Part shown: piece by piece, positions 1 to 8,504 of the stretch
How positions within the stretch are numbered: position 1 is the stretch's first letter
Layout of the letters: each line of letters begins with the position of its first letter
Source: Candidatus Nanopelagicales bacterium
GTDB taxonomy: Bacteria > Actinomycetota > Actinomycetes > S36-B12 > GCA-2699445
Assembly (NCBI GenBank): GCA_037045355.1
Contig: JBAOHO010000013.1
Span: 248,001 to 312,000 of the forward strand
Length of the DNA stretch: 64,000 bases
Direction of reading: 5' to 3'
Translations under genes and position numbers: made by a program
Notes under the pieces: model-generated
What the model was told of the DNA's origin: nothing
Seen by the model: only the letters and a program-made list of their open reading frames with translations
The model's database searches: none

Positions 1-2127
1 CTCACTGTCACCGCAGCCGGAGCATCCCCGTCGGCTACCGTCCTTACGACCGGTTCGGCCGTGGAGCTGAAGTTCATCCACAGTGAATGGGGTGGCGGAG
101 CCGGTCGCACCACCACCGCAACCATCACGAACACCGGTACTCAGCCAGTCAGTTCGTGGACGGTGAAGGTCCCCTACAGCGACGGCATCATCGACGTCTG
201 GAATGGATCCGGTTCCAGTCGCAACGGCACATTGACGGTGAGCAACGCCGCCTGGAACGGCACGATCGCACCCGGAACCAGCACGACATTCGGGTTCAAC
301 GACACCTCAGCCAAGACACCAACCCCGCCGACATGTGACGCGACATTGAACGGATCGACCGGGGTTTGCTCCATCTTCGGAGCCGCACCCAGCCCCAGTC
401 CGACTTCGACAACCACGCCGACGCCCACGCCCACGCCGACGCAGACCTCCCCGCCGACCGTGACGCCGACCGCGACCCCGACGCCCGCGCCGACCGTGAC
501 GCCCGCGCCGACCGTGACGCCCACCGCGACCCCGACCCCGACCCCGACCATGTCTCCGTCACCGACCCTGGCGCCAGGGATGCCGGCACTCCCCCTGTCG
601 ACGAACGGCAACAAGATCGTCGACGCTGACGGCAAGGAGATCGTGCTGCAGGGCGTCAACTGGTTCGGATTCGAGACGAAGAACCACGCGCCGCACGGGC
701 TGTGGACGCGCGACTACAAGGACATGCTCGCGCAGATCAAGTCACTGGGATTCAACGTCATCCGGTTGCCGTTCTCGCTGCAGGCACTGACGTCGAACAC
801 CTCGTCGGGGATCGACTTCGGGGGTGGGAAGAACGCCGGTCTGGCGAACAAGACGCCTCAGCAGATGATGGACGAGATCATCGCCGAAGCAGGTCGCCAG
901 GGCCTGATGGTCATCCTCGACAATCACTCCCAAGCTGATGATGGGTTCCAGTACGACCTTTGGTACGGCCAAGGCGGCTTCACCGAGGATGACTGGGTCG
1001 CGCGCTGGCGAGAGCTCGCGCAGCGGTACCGGAACGCGCCGAACGTGATCGGTGCCGACCTGAAGAACGAGCCGCACGGTTCCGCGACCTGGGGCACTGG
1101 CTTGACCACCGACTGGCGCCGAGCGGCTGAGCGCGCCGGCAACGCCGTTCTGGCCCAGAACCCTGATCTGTTGATTCTGGTCGAAGGGATCGAGAATCAG
1201 GTTGAGGGCGGCCAGCAGCTCGACGCTCACTGGTGGGGCGGCAACCTGGAGGGCGTGAGGAAGAACCCCGTGCGCCTGGACGTCGGCCACAAGGTCGTGT
1301 ATTCGCCGCACGAATACGGTCCCGAAGTGTGGACTCAGCCGTGGTTCTCCGCCCCCGACATGGCAGCCGTGCTCGCCGACCGCTGGCTGAAGGGTTTCGG
1401 CTACATCCACGACGAGAACATCGCGCCGATCCTGATCGGTGAGTTCGGCGCCAAGGACGTCAGTACTGCCTCCCTCGAAGGGCGCTGGTTCCGTCAGTTC
1501 GCCGACCACCTTGGTCAGAAGGGCATGAGCTGGACCTTCTGGGCGTGGAACCCCAACTCCGGTGACACCGGAGGTGTTCTCACCGACGACTGGACGACGG
1601 TCCACCAGGACAAGGTGTCGCTGCTCACCGCACTGATGCGGCGCGAGCGGATTCCGTACGGTGCAACCTCGACCCCGACCCCGACCCCGACCCCGACCGC
1701 AACGGCAACGCCGACCCCGACTGCAACGGCAACGCCGACTCCCACCCCGACTCCTACCGTGACGGCAACGCCCACTCCCACCCCGACTCCTACCGTGACG
1801 GCAACGCCCACTCCCACACCGACGCCCACCAGCACCGGGCTCAGTGTTCGTTTCGTCCGCGGTGACGCGTGGGCAACTGGGTACTGCGCCACCACGGAAA
1901 TCGCCAACAAGACGCCCCAGAAAGTCGACACCTGGACTCTGACGTTCACGTTGCCTTCCGGCACCTCGATCTACAACTCCTGGAGTGGCAAGGTCACTCG
2001 TTCCGGCGACACCTACACCGTCACCCCACCGACATGGGGAGCGAAGATCAACCCCGGCCAGACCGTCTCGGTGTTCGGCTACTGCGCCAACGGGACGGGA
2101 ATGCCCACCAGCAGTTCAGTGCGATAG
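1..2127 (+). CDS. Secreted GH5 endoglucanase-like glycoside hydrolase, CBM2-GH5-CBM2, 5' partial
   Basis: The open frame begins at base 1 and the start codon and signal peptide lie upstream of the window; 708 residues are visible. From about residue 21 a CBM2-type cellulose-binding module is seen (SEWGGGAGRTTTATITNTG, then a Cys pair). A Pro/Thr linker follows, then a GH5 catalytic domain over about the middle 370 residues, a second Pro/Thr linker and a second CBM2 at the C-terminus. The GH5 signatures are visible: acid/base Glu in LKNEPHG (codon 1069-1071) and nucleophile Glu in ILIGEFG (codon 1441-1443). GH5 enzymes with this architecture cleave beta-1,4-glucans or mannans outside the cell; the exact substrate is inference. 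The second linker contains a 36-bp tandem duplication (1738-1809). A strong hairpin follows the stop. Confidence 0.93.
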   Translation, partial: LTVTAAGASPSATVLTTGSAVELKFIHSEWGGGAGRTTTATITNTGTQPVSSWTVKVPYSDGIIDVWNGSGSSRNGTLTVSNAAWNGTIAPGTSTTFGFNDTSAKTPTPPTCDATLNGSTGVCSIFGAAPSPSPTSTTTPTPTPTPTQTSPPTVTPTATPTPAPTVTPAPTVTPTATPTPTPTMSPSPTLAPGMPALPLSTNGNKIVDADGKEIVLQGVNWFGFETKNHAPHGLWTRDYKDMLAQIKSLGFNVIRLPFSLQALTSNTSSGIDFGGGKNAGLANKTPQQMMDEIIAEAGRQGLMVILDNHSQADDGFQYDLWYGQGGFTEDDWVARWRELAQRYRNAPNVIGADLKNEPHGSATWGTGLTTDWRRAAERAGNAVLAQNPDLLILVEGIENQVEGGQQLDAHWWGGNLEGVRKNPVRLDVGHKVVYSPHEYGPEVWTQPWFSAPDMAAVLADRWLKGFGYIHDENIAPILIGEFGAKDVSTASLEGRWFRQFADHLGQKGMSWTFWAWNPNSGDTGGVLTDDWTTVHQDKVSLLTALMRRERIPYGATSTPTPTPTPTATATPTPTATATPTPTPTPTVTATPTPTPTPTVTATPTPTPTPTSTGLSVRFVRGDAWATGYCATTEIANKTPQKVDTWTLTFTLPSGTSIYNSWSGKVTRSGDTYTVTPPTWGAKINPGQTVSVFGYCANGTGMPTSSSVR

Positions 2128-2154
2128 CCAGTTCGGTCCGACTACCCCCTGCGC

Positions 2155-2192
2155 AGGACGTGATGTCGCCGCATCTGGCGACATCACGTCCT
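2155..2192 (+). terminator. Terminator-like hairpin after the GH5 gene
   Basis: A perfect 16-bp inverted repeat (2155-2170 with 2177-2192) encloses a 6-nt loop, 27 bases after the GH5 stop codon. No T-tract follows, which is common for actinobacterial terminators. It is placed to end the GH5 transcript. Confidence 0.72.
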
Positions 2193-2507
2193 CGGTTGGC
2201 GAGGTTGCGGCAATCGGTCGGCGAGCTCAGGTGCCAATCCCTGGACGCGGAAGCTCAGGCCGCTCGCCGACTCCGGCCCGCAATTGGGACCCGCAACCTG
2301 GAATGGTGCCCTGCCTGACCTGCGACCTCGCGCGCAGATTGCCGCTTGTCGGCCACCTCGTGCCGCGAGGCAGCCACATGCGGCGCGATAACGGCATTGA
2401 GTCGGGCGGCGGCGGGTGGCGGCTGAGTCAGGGCGGTGAGTCGGGCGGGCGGTACCTGATACCGGCGACTGACGAAGGGTGGCTGCAGCGGGTCGTCCCC
2501 GGGCCGG
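2193..2507. other. Intergenic stretch without a supported gene
   Basis: This 315-bp gap lies between the convergent GH5 gene and the LacI regulator. Open frames here lack ribosome sites and look like GC-rich shadows. No clear operator or RNA was seen. Confidence 0.5.
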
Positions 2508-3530
2508 TCACGCCTGGTGGTGCCGCAGTGAGGACGCTCGCGGAGTCAGCCGGTACGGGAGCAGAACGTGCTCGTGGTCGCCACCCTTCATGACGCGCAA
2601 CGCCAACTTGGCAACGACGTGGCCACACTCGGGCCCCATCAGACTGACGGTGGAGATCGGGGGTGATGTGAGTCCGTCCAGCAGGCTCTCGCCGAATCCA
2701 ACCACGAGCACGTCGGAGGGAACCCGGCGTTGGCCGTGCTCGGTGATGGCAGCCAGCGCTGCCTGGTTGTCTCCGGTGAGTGCGTACACAGCGTCGCAGC
2801 CGGCGGCGAATGCTCGCTCCAACTGGGTGGTGGGACTCTCGGATAGATCCACCTCGATGATCTGGGGCGCCACCCCGTGATCGGAGCACCAACTGCGGTA
2901 GCCGGTCGTCGTGGGGTGGCGGGCTATTGACGTCACGTGTCGATTCACCAACAGGCCGGGATGTTTCGCCCCCTGATCCCTCAGGTGGTCCATGACATCT
3001 CGCACCACCATCACGTGATCGTGGCCGACCGTCGAGAACTGCCCGTGCGCCTGCGGGTCGCCGGCGACGATGCGGGGGATTGAGCCCGGCAGTTCGCGGA
3101 CGGCGGCATCGGAGGTGGGGTCATCGGTGACGGTCAGCACGGCGTCCACCGGGAGGTGGCGCATGCTGTCGACTGCCGTATCAGTCACGGTGAGCACTCC
3201 GACTCCCGCTGCCGTCAACTCCTCGGTCAGCGCGAACATCAGCCCGGGCCAGAATCCGGTTTCGACGAAGCCTGGCAGCAAGGACAGGTGACGCCGCAGC
3301 AGGATTCCCAGGATCGGTGCCTGGCCGAGACGCAATGCCCGCGCTTGGGGGTTGCTCCGGTATCCCATGCGTTTGGCGACAGCGCGGACATGCTCGCGGG
3401 TGTGTTCCGACAGGCGGCCGGTTCCGTTCAAAGCCGCAGACGCAGTGGTCCGTGACACCCCCGCCCGCAGTGCAACCTGCGCGAGGGTGACCTGATGCCC
3501 GGTGTTGTTGGTCACTACATGGCCTCGCAC
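2508..3530 (-). CDS. LacI-family transcriptional regulator
   Basis: A 340-residue protein of typical LacI length. Residues about 14-60 form the LacI helix-turn-helix and hinge (VTLAQVALRAGVSRTTASAA, then RLSEHTREHVRAVAKRMGY). The rest is a periplasmic-binding-protein-like ligand domain. The GTG start at 3530 has GGAG five bases upstream; a second GTG at 3515 with a GAGG is the alternative. LacI proteins usually repress sugar-use genes and release DNA on binding a sugar. It is convergent with the GH5 gene and divergent from a membrane protein; no LacI-type palindrome was recognised between 3531 and 3665, so its target is not known. Confidence 0.9.
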   Translation of the reverse strand: MRGHVVTNNTGHQVTLAQVALRAGVSRTTASAALNGTGRLSEHTREHVRAVAKRMGYRSNPQARALRLGQAPILGILLRRHLSLLPGFVETGFWPGLMFALTEELTAAGVGVLTVTDTAVDSMRHLPVDAVLTVTDDPTSDAAVRELPGSIPRIVAGDPQAHGQFSTVGHDHVMVVRDVMDHLRDQGAKHPGLLVNRHVTSIARHPTTTGYRSWCSDHGVAPQIIEVDLSESPTTQLERAFAAGCDAVYALTGDNQAALAAITEHGQRRVPSDVLVVGFGESLLDGLTSPPISTVSLMGPECGHVVAKLALRVMKGGDHEHVLLPYRLTPRASSLRHHQA

Positions 3531-3665
3531 ACGCTCTCCGGTCGACCTTCGCGTTGTCTATCACTGCTGATGGGATGGTGTCAGGTCCCTCGACGATCGC
3601 GGTTCCGCTCTGGCGATTGACCTGATGGACTACTCAAGGGGGATCCTGTCGATACCGTCGACGCT

Positions 3666-4509
3666 GTGACTGACACCTATCAACTGACACTGCCCCTGAC
3701 GCGATTCGTGCTCATTGCCGGGGCCATTCTGACTTTTCTCGCTGGTGTCCAACTGTTCGTCTTGAGTGACTACACCGCCGACTACTTTGCATGGACGATC
3801 GCGGCGGGATCGACAGCCGCGGTCCTGGGTTCGTTCTATTGGACGGCTGCCCTCTTGGCTTTCCTCAGTTGGCGCCGTCCCGAGTGGGCGTATGCGCGAG
3901 CCGGCGTCGTTGGGGTGACCTTCCTCCTGTGGGCGACGTTGGCCACCATCTTGATGCACCTGGGGAACTTCCATCTGCAGGGTTCCGGGGTGGGACGGTG
4001 GTCAGCCTGGATTTGGTTGGCCCTCTATGTCATCTATCCGATTCTGGTGACAGCCGCATTGGTGCTTCAGTTTCGGGCCGGCGGAGTCGACCCACCCCGC
4101 ACCGCACCTCTCTCTTCGGCGTATCGATACGCACTGGGCGTCGCCGGTACGGTGTCCGTGATCCTCGGCGTGATGATGTTGATCCTCCCCGCGGTCGTGG
4201 CCGAATACTCTGCAACCCCGCTGACACCGTTGACATCGCGTTCGATCGGATCGTGGTTGCTGGCGTTGGGTGTCATCTACGTAGTCATGATGGTGGAGAA
4301 CGACGCGGTCCGCATCCGTCCACCGGCTGTCGCCTCCGGTGTCGGCGCCGTTCTCCTGGCGATCGTGCTGGCTCGTTACTGGCCAGCAACTGAACTGGGG
4401 TGGACTGCGTTGGGCATTCCTATTGTTCGTGGCAGTCCCGGCGACTTTGGGCATCGCCGGGCTCTACTCGGGGCGAGTCAGAGGATCGTCCGGGATGGGT
4501 TCCTCATGA
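3666..4509 (+). CDS. Polytopic membrane protein of unknown function, frame broken by a +1 shift near its end
   Basis: The start at 3666 is a GTG. Seven hydrophobic segments are seen in the first frame (about residues 13-35, 43-66, 80-100, 113-137, 153-175, 195-212, 220-238). Around 4415 the frame slips: reading on unchanged gives an arginine-rich, non-membrane tail to 4649. Skipping one base gives a clean eighth segment (FLLFVAVPATLGIAGLYSG) that stops at 4507-4509, directly abutting the stop codon of the convergent SDR gene (4504-4506). The corrected protein is about 280 residues. The doubled base is C/A after GG, and either base gives glycine, as in pckG. No family is recognised; it may be an integral membrane protein of DUF type. 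Confidence 0.65.
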
Positions 4510-5472
4510 CACCCCAAGCCCGTCCTTGGCGACTGCTTCGAACCAACGGTGGGGCAGTACACGCTTGGCCACCAGCGCGATTCGGTCACGCCCCGGACCG
4601 ACGGAGATCCGGCGCCGCGGGCGTCGGGCGTCCAGTTGCGCGGCGATGACACGGGCCGCAGCGACCGGGTCGGCACCATTGCTCTCGTCGTGCTCCATCA
4701 CGCGCACGGCCCGCCGGAATGCGGATGTGTACGGTCCACTACCCGCGGCAGCCTCCCGTCTGCCCGACGTGAAGTCGGTGCGGAAGTTGCCGGGCTGGAT
4801 CAGCGTGACGTCCACACCGAACGGAGCGACTTCGTACGCGAGCGCCTCGGCCCAGCCCTCGAGAGCGAACTTGCTCGCGCTGTAGTAGGCCTGGAACGGG
4901 ATTCCCACCTGACCTCCGATGCTGCTGATCAGCACGATCCGACCCGAGCGCGCCCGCAGTGCCGGAAGGGCCTCGGTGGCCACCCGCACCGCCCCCCAGA
5001 AGTTCGTCTCGAACTGGGCCTTTGCCTCGGCTGGAGTGGTGGTCTCCACTGGACCCGCGAGGCCCCAACCAGCGGCCAGCACCAGCGCGTCGATGTTGCC
5101 GCGGTGCGCCACTGCACTGGCCACGCCCTCACGCACTGACTCGTCGCTGTCGACGTCCATCACCAGTCCACGCCAGCCGGCCCCAGCGGTGCCTCGGCGG
5201 CTGGCTCCGATCACGGTCCACCCGCGGGAAGTCAGCACGTTCGCGGTGGCGCGGCCGATACCCGCGGATGCCCCCGTCACCAGGGCGACCCGCCCGGTGG
5301 CGGGCCCGGCGTTGTGCGGCGAGCCGGTGGCGGGGGCGCCGTTGTGCGGCGAGCCGGTGGCGGGGGCGCCGTTGTGCGGCGAGCCGGTGGCGGGGGCGGC
5401 GTTGTGCGGCGAGCCCGAGCCCGAGGGGGAAGGGTCCGAGGGGGAAGGGTCCGAGGGGGAAGGCGAAGTCAC
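4504..5472 (-). CDS. Short-chain dehydrogenase/reductase (SDR) with a repeat-built N-terminal extension
   Basis: A Rossmann-fold NAD(P)-dependent oxidoreductase of about 322 residues. The nucleotide motif TGASAGIG, the VLAAGWG turn equivalent to NNAG, the catalytic Ser in ISSIGGQ, and YSASK (Tyr and Lys) are all present. The GTG start at 5472 is chosen because AAGGAG lies five bases upstream (5478-5483). The first 55 or so residues before the core are low-complexity: a PSPSD repeat, then a roughly ten-residue repeat of the form SPHNGAPATG, encoded by 15-bp and 30-bp tandem repeats. Classical SDRs begin within a few residues of the glycine motif, so this extension is unusual and probably unstructured. 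The substrate is unknown. Confidence 0.88.
   Translation of the reverse strand: MTSPSPSDPSPSDPSPSGSGSPHNAAPATGSPHNGAPATGSPHNGAPATGSPHNAGPATGRVALVTGASAGIGRATANVLTSRGWTVIGASRRGTAGAGWRGLVMDVDSDESVREGVASAVAHRGNIDALVLAAGWGLAGPVETTTPAEAKAQFETNFWGAVRVATEALPALRARSGRIVLISSIGGQVGIPFQAYYSASKFALEGWAEALAYEVAPFGVDVTLIQPGNFRTDFTSGRREAAAGSGPYTSAFRRAVRVMEHDESNGADPVAAARVIAAQLDARRPRRRISVGPGRDRIALVAKRVLPHRWFEAVAKDGLGVS
5294..5464. repeat. In-frame minisatellites: 30-bp unit (about 4 copies) and 15-bp unit (3 copies)
   Basis: A 30-bp unit is repeated at 5311-5340, 5341-5370 and 5371-5400, with partial copies on both sides. A 15-bp unit rich in G follows at 5421-5464. Both are multiples of three and lie inside the 5' end of the SDR gene, so copy-number change would lengthen or shorten the protein without breaking it. 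Confidence 0.9.
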
Positions 5473-5633
5473 GGCCACTCCTTCAGGTGTGCGCGGAGAA
5501 ACCGAGACACTGCCTTCGCAGTCACCCGTCGCCCGCAGCAGTCGGGTGGTTGTCACCACCCCTGAGGGTGAACCTACCGTCGCAGCGGTGGGGAACCAGC
5601 AAGATTCTCAACCGCTGCGACGCCGCGGCCGGA

Positions 5634-5915
5634 TCACCGGGTTTCGCAGGCGACCTTGTTTCCGTTGGGATCCAGCGCACTGTGTACCTGCAGGTACAGG
5701 CGCTTGCACACGATCGGTCGCTGGAAACCCTTCTTGACGATACGGTCGGCAGCCTTCTTGCTCTTGGCCACCCCGCCGCTGTAGTCCTGCCGCAGTTCGG
5801 AGCATGACCCGGTGCCGGCTTTCATCTCGGCGTGACCGGTGGCCGGGACCGCCACCGTTGCCGCGGTCAAGGTCAAGATCCCGGCGATGGCGGCTATGCG
5901 AGGTCGTACTGTCAT
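5634..5915 (-). CDS. Small secreted excalibur-domain-like protein
   Basis: A 93-residue protein with a signal peptide (about residues 1-30, ending near GHA). The mature part has the excalibur-type pattern: a first Cys in SCSELRQDY, the GVAKSKKAADR stretch, then LDPNGNKVACE. Excalibur domains are small extracellular modules of Gram-positive bacteria thought to bind calcium through the final Asp-rich loop. The match is partial: the loop has fewer acidic residues than usual, and an additional Cys is present. AAGGA precedes the ATG at a good distance. It stands alone upstream of the CcdA/thioredoxin pair on the same strand. Confidence 0.78.
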   Translation of the reverse strand: MTVRPRIAAIAGILTLTAATVAVPATGHAEMKAGTGSCSELRQDYSGGVAKSKKAADRIVKKGFQRPIVCKRLYLQVHSALDPNGNKVACETR

Positions 5916-6000
5916 GGGGTTTCCTTCTCTCGGTTGCAGGACCGGCCTTGTGGTCCTTGGTGTTGTTGTGGATCGGTCGTCCGGTCGAGGAGCCGCGGGG

Positions 6001-6786
6001 TCAGCGCGGGATGAAACCTTGGTCGAGATCCCAGGGGCGGATCGGGCTATTGGCGATGAGCCAGGTCTCGATGTCCTTCATCCACCCCGTCAGGACGAGC
6101 ACTCCGACGAGGATGAAGACTGCACCAAGTCCGCGGCGGAACCAGCCGTCAGGGTCGGCGGCCCACCGTGCTCCGCGGACGGCGCGCTGGCCGAGGAGTG
6201 CGATACCCAGCAGGGTTCCGCACAGTCCGGCGACGTAGGCCAGGAGCAGGAGCATCCCGAATGCGGCGTCGGCGGGCAGCACCGTGACGATCACATATCC
6301 GTACAAGGGGGAGCAGGACGTGAAGACCGGTCCGAGGGCTGCCCCGGTGAGGATCAGCCCCAGAGTCCCGTCGGTGCGGCGCGCGGCGCTGAGTCGGGCG
6401 CTGGAGCGAGCCTGTAGTCCCAATGCCGTACTGGCTCGTTCCCACAGATGCGGGAACAACGACACGACACCGAGCACGATCAGCAGGCCACCGGACACCC
6501 ATTCCCACACCGAGGTGGGGATCCCGATCAGGGTGGTCGTCGCCTTGAGCAGGAGGGTGAAGACGATGATCGACGCCCCCAGGGAGGATGCGATGATCAC
6601 GGGCCCACGGATACGTGATCGCTGTCTCGTCGCGACTGCCACGGACCCAGAGCCGCTCGAGGCTTGACCGTTGATCGGAGTCTCCGCAGCGACCGAGCCT
6701 CCGACGATGATGGGGAGCAAGGGAAGCACGCAGGGCGCCAGCGTGGTGAGCACACCGGCGATCAGGGCGCCGAGAAGGGCGATCAT
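6001..6786 (-). CDS. CcdA/DsbD-type transmembrane thiol-disulfide transporter
   Basis: A 261-residue membrane protein with about six transmembrane segments. The two redox cysteines expected of the family are seen in APCVLPLLP near the N-terminus and in FTSCSPLYG in the middle. CcdA proteins pass electrons from cytoplasmic thioredoxin across the membrane to extracellular thioredoxin-like proteins, for cytochrome c maturation or repair of oxidised cysteines. The ATG overlaps the upstream thioredoxin-lipoprotein stop codon by one base (TGATG), so the two genes are translationally coupled and probably form one redox relay. Confidence 0.9.
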   Translation of the reverse strand: MIALLGALIAGVLTTLAPCVLPLLPIIVGGSVAAETPINGQASSGSGSVAVATRQRSRIRGPVIIASSLGASIIVFTLLLKATTTLIGIPTSVWEWVSGGLLIVLGVVSLFPHLWERASTALGLQARSSARLSAARRTDGTLGLILTGAALGPVFTSCSPLYGYVIVTVLPADAAFGMLLLLAYVAGLCGTLLGIALLGQRAVRGARWAADPDGWFRRGLGAVFILVGVLVLTGWMKDIETWLIANSPIRPWDLDQGFIPR

Positions 6787-7295
6787 CAGACCAGTTGACT
6801 GTCGATCTCATCGACAGTGGTCGAACCGGTGAACTTCGTCAGTTCCTTGCCGTCGGGAGCGATCTGGACGAACGTGTGCTGGGTTGTGACACCGTACTCC
6901 TGCTTCAAGTCGGTGTTGTCGTCATAGTCGACACTGACGACAGTGAGCCCCTCGGGGATCGAGGTCGACTCCAAGTTGCCCTTCGCCTCCTGGCACGTCG
7001 GACACCAGGTCGCGTTGAAGAAGAGCACGACATCGCCAGCCGCGTACTTCGACGAATCCGCCTGATAGTCCGCGTAGCTGATGAACGCCCCGGGCACCGT
7101 TGCCGGCTGCGATGGCTTCTTGCCGTCGGGCGTGGGCTTCGAGTCGGGTTCCGCGGGCGTGTTCGACGTCACGGGAGCGGGGGTGGCCGCGGGGTCGGCG
7201 GCGGTCGAGCCCGATCCGGACGAGCACGCCGCCAACGAGAGAAGCAGCACCGCGGCGATTCCCGGCACCGTCGCTGCGTTTCGAGTGATGGTCAC
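6786..7295 (-). CDS. Thioredoxin-fold lipoprotein (TlpA-like)
   Basis: A 169-residue protein starting at the GTG at 7295, which has AAGGAG six bases upstream. The signal peptide ends in a lipobox (SLAACSS), so the protein is anchored to the outer face of the membrane. After a Pro/Thr-rich spacer a thioredoxin domain follows, with the active site WCPTC and the cis-Pro region replaced by THTFVQI (QHTFV). It likely exchanges disulfides with CcdA, whose gene overlaps its stop codon. Substrates could be apocytochrome c or other secreted thiol proteins; this is inference. The VTI start was preferred to upstream starts because it places the hydrophobic core close to the N-terminus. Confidence 0.88.
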   Translation of the reverse strand: MTITRNAATVPGIAAVLLLSLAACSSGSGSTAADPAATPAPVTSNTPAEPDSKPTPDGKKPSQPATVPGAFISYADYQADSSKYAAGDVVLFFNATWCPTCQEAKGNLESTSIPEGLTVVSVDYDDNTDLKQEYGVTTQHTFVQIAPDGKELTKFTGSTTVDEIDSQLV

Positions 7296-7602
7296 TGTCG
7301 TCTCCTTCGGTGAGGCTTTGCGCGTTTCGCTGCTGTTCTTGGGGCTTTGTCCGTCACTCAAGGACAACTCATAAAGCCGCTTCGCGAAAGTTGGATTCGA
7401 TTACCAGAGTCTTACGGTGGTGGGAGTTCACCGCATCGGCAAGCCCGCTTCACCGCAGGGCGGGTGATCGACTCTCAGGTGCGGCTCCGGTGCGTATGCG
7501 TAGGCTCCGGTCGAACCGCGCGGTTGCGACCTGGCCCCTCACTCCCGGACGATCACATGAGAACACCCGCTGGGGTTGTCAGCCTTTCGATAGGAGCAGA
7601 CC
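7296..7602. other. Divergent intergenic region
   Basis: This 307-bp gap separates the thioredoxin lipoprotein (leftward) from the acyl-CoA-binding protein (rightward) and must hold both promoters. No palindrome, repeat or credible small gene was seen. Confidence 0.5.
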
Positions 7603-7857
7603 ATGGCAGAACTCGACGACCGATTCGAAGCAGCGGTTGCCGCATCGAAGACGCTGACGAAAGCGCCGGACCAGGACGTCATGCTGCAGATGTATGCCCT
7701 GTTCAAGCAGGCCAACGAAGGTGATGTTGCGGGCAAGCGGCCAGGTTTCACCAACCCGGTCGGACGCGCGAAGCACGATGCCCGCGCCAAGATCGCCGGC
7801 ATGTCGAGTGACCAGGCGAAGCAGGACTACATCGCGTTGGTCGACTCCCTGAAGTAA
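7603..7857 (+). CDS. Acyl-CoA-binding protein (ACBP)
   Basis: An 84-residue cytosolic protein, the usual ACBP length. The four-helix family signature is clear: YALFKQANEGD, then a Lys/Arg-rich KRPGF segment and the helix-3 pattern NPVGRAKHDARAKIAGM. ACBPs bind medium and long acyl-CoA esters and buffer or transport them. Bacterial copies are scattered and often occur in Actinomycetota. AGGAG lies just upstream of the ATG. It is monocistronic or leads into the deazaflavin oxidoreductase gene 73 bases downstream. Confidence 0.93.
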   Translation: MAELDDRFEAAVAASKTLTKAPDQDVMLQMYALFKQANEGDVAGKRPGFTNPVGRAKHDARAKIAGMSSDQAKQDYIALVDSLK

Positions 7858-7930
7858 GGCACCGGGTGGAAAGCCGTGCCTGGCCATGGGGTGGCCGACC
7901 CGCGGTTGCATTCGAGAACGAGAGGCGCTC

Positions 7931-8443
7931 ATGAGTCGACTGCTCAAGACCGTTGCACTGCTCGTCCTGGGCGTCCTCACACTCGGACTCGTGTGGCTGA
8001 TGGGAATGCGCAACAAGCGGTCAATCGTGGTGCGCACGCAACGGCGGATCAACCGTGCCGTCTTCAACCCGCGCCAGATGAAGACCGCAGGGCGGCCTGG
8101 CGCCTACGCCGGGATCGTGCACCACATCGGACGGACGTCGGAGCGGGACTACCGGACACCGGTCGGGGTCATGCCGACGGACGACGGTTTCGTGGTGGCG
8201 CTCGTGTACGGCAGCGAGACGGATTGGCTGAAGAACGTGCTGGCGCGGGGTTCAGCCACCATCACCCACGACGGTCGGACTTACGACGTCGACCAGCCGG
8301 CAGTTGTGCCCCTCGCCTCGGTTGCGGACGCCTTCCCTGAGTCGGAGTTGCGCAGCATGCGGGTGGTAGGGGTACGCGAGTGCCTGCGGGTCCGGAGGGT
8401 GCCCCTAGGTGCGGCCGGCAGTTCCGCCGCGGAGCCCATCTGA
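7931..8443 (+). CDS. Deazaflavin(F420)-dependent nitroreductase-family oxidoreductase
   Basis: A 170-residue protein of the Ddn/FDOR split-barrel family. The ATG at 7931 is preferred because it follows a GAGAGG. The N-terminus has a hydrophobic helix (VALLVLGVLTLGLVWLMG), followed by the family core: HHIGRTSERDYRTPVGV, LVYGSETDWLKNVLARG and the D-H-G-R-TYDV segment. Members use F420H2 to reduce quinones or other substrates at the membrane. The N-terminal helix suggests membrane attachment. F420 dependence is known for the family but not shown here. Confidence 0.87.
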   Translation: MSRLLKTVALLVLGVLTLGLVWLMGMRNKRSIVVRTQRRINRAVFNPRQMKTAGRPGAYAGIVHHIGRTSERDYRTPVGVMPTDDGFVVALVYGSETDWLKNVLARGSATITHDGRTYDVDQPAVVPLASVADAFPESELRSMRVVGVRECLRVRRVPLGAAGSSAAEPI

Positions 8444-8504
8444 CCCTCCGAACCACGAGGCGAATCAGTGACGTCGCCCTCGCGAGCCAAGCTTCCGATC
8501 AGCG

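Noticed and set aside
742..1605. Opposite-strand frame over the GH5 domain
   Set aside because: The GH5 catalytic motifs are on the plus strand; the reverse frame is a shadow.
61..3530. LacI protein as the direct regulator of the GH5 gene
   Set aside because: The GH5 promoter is outside the window and the genes are convergent, so nothing in the sequence links them.
3531..3665. Operator for the LacI regulator in its own divergent promoter
   Set aside because: Short dyads such as GTCGATACCGTCGAC occur, but none has the centre-CG 14-20-bp form typical of LacI operators.
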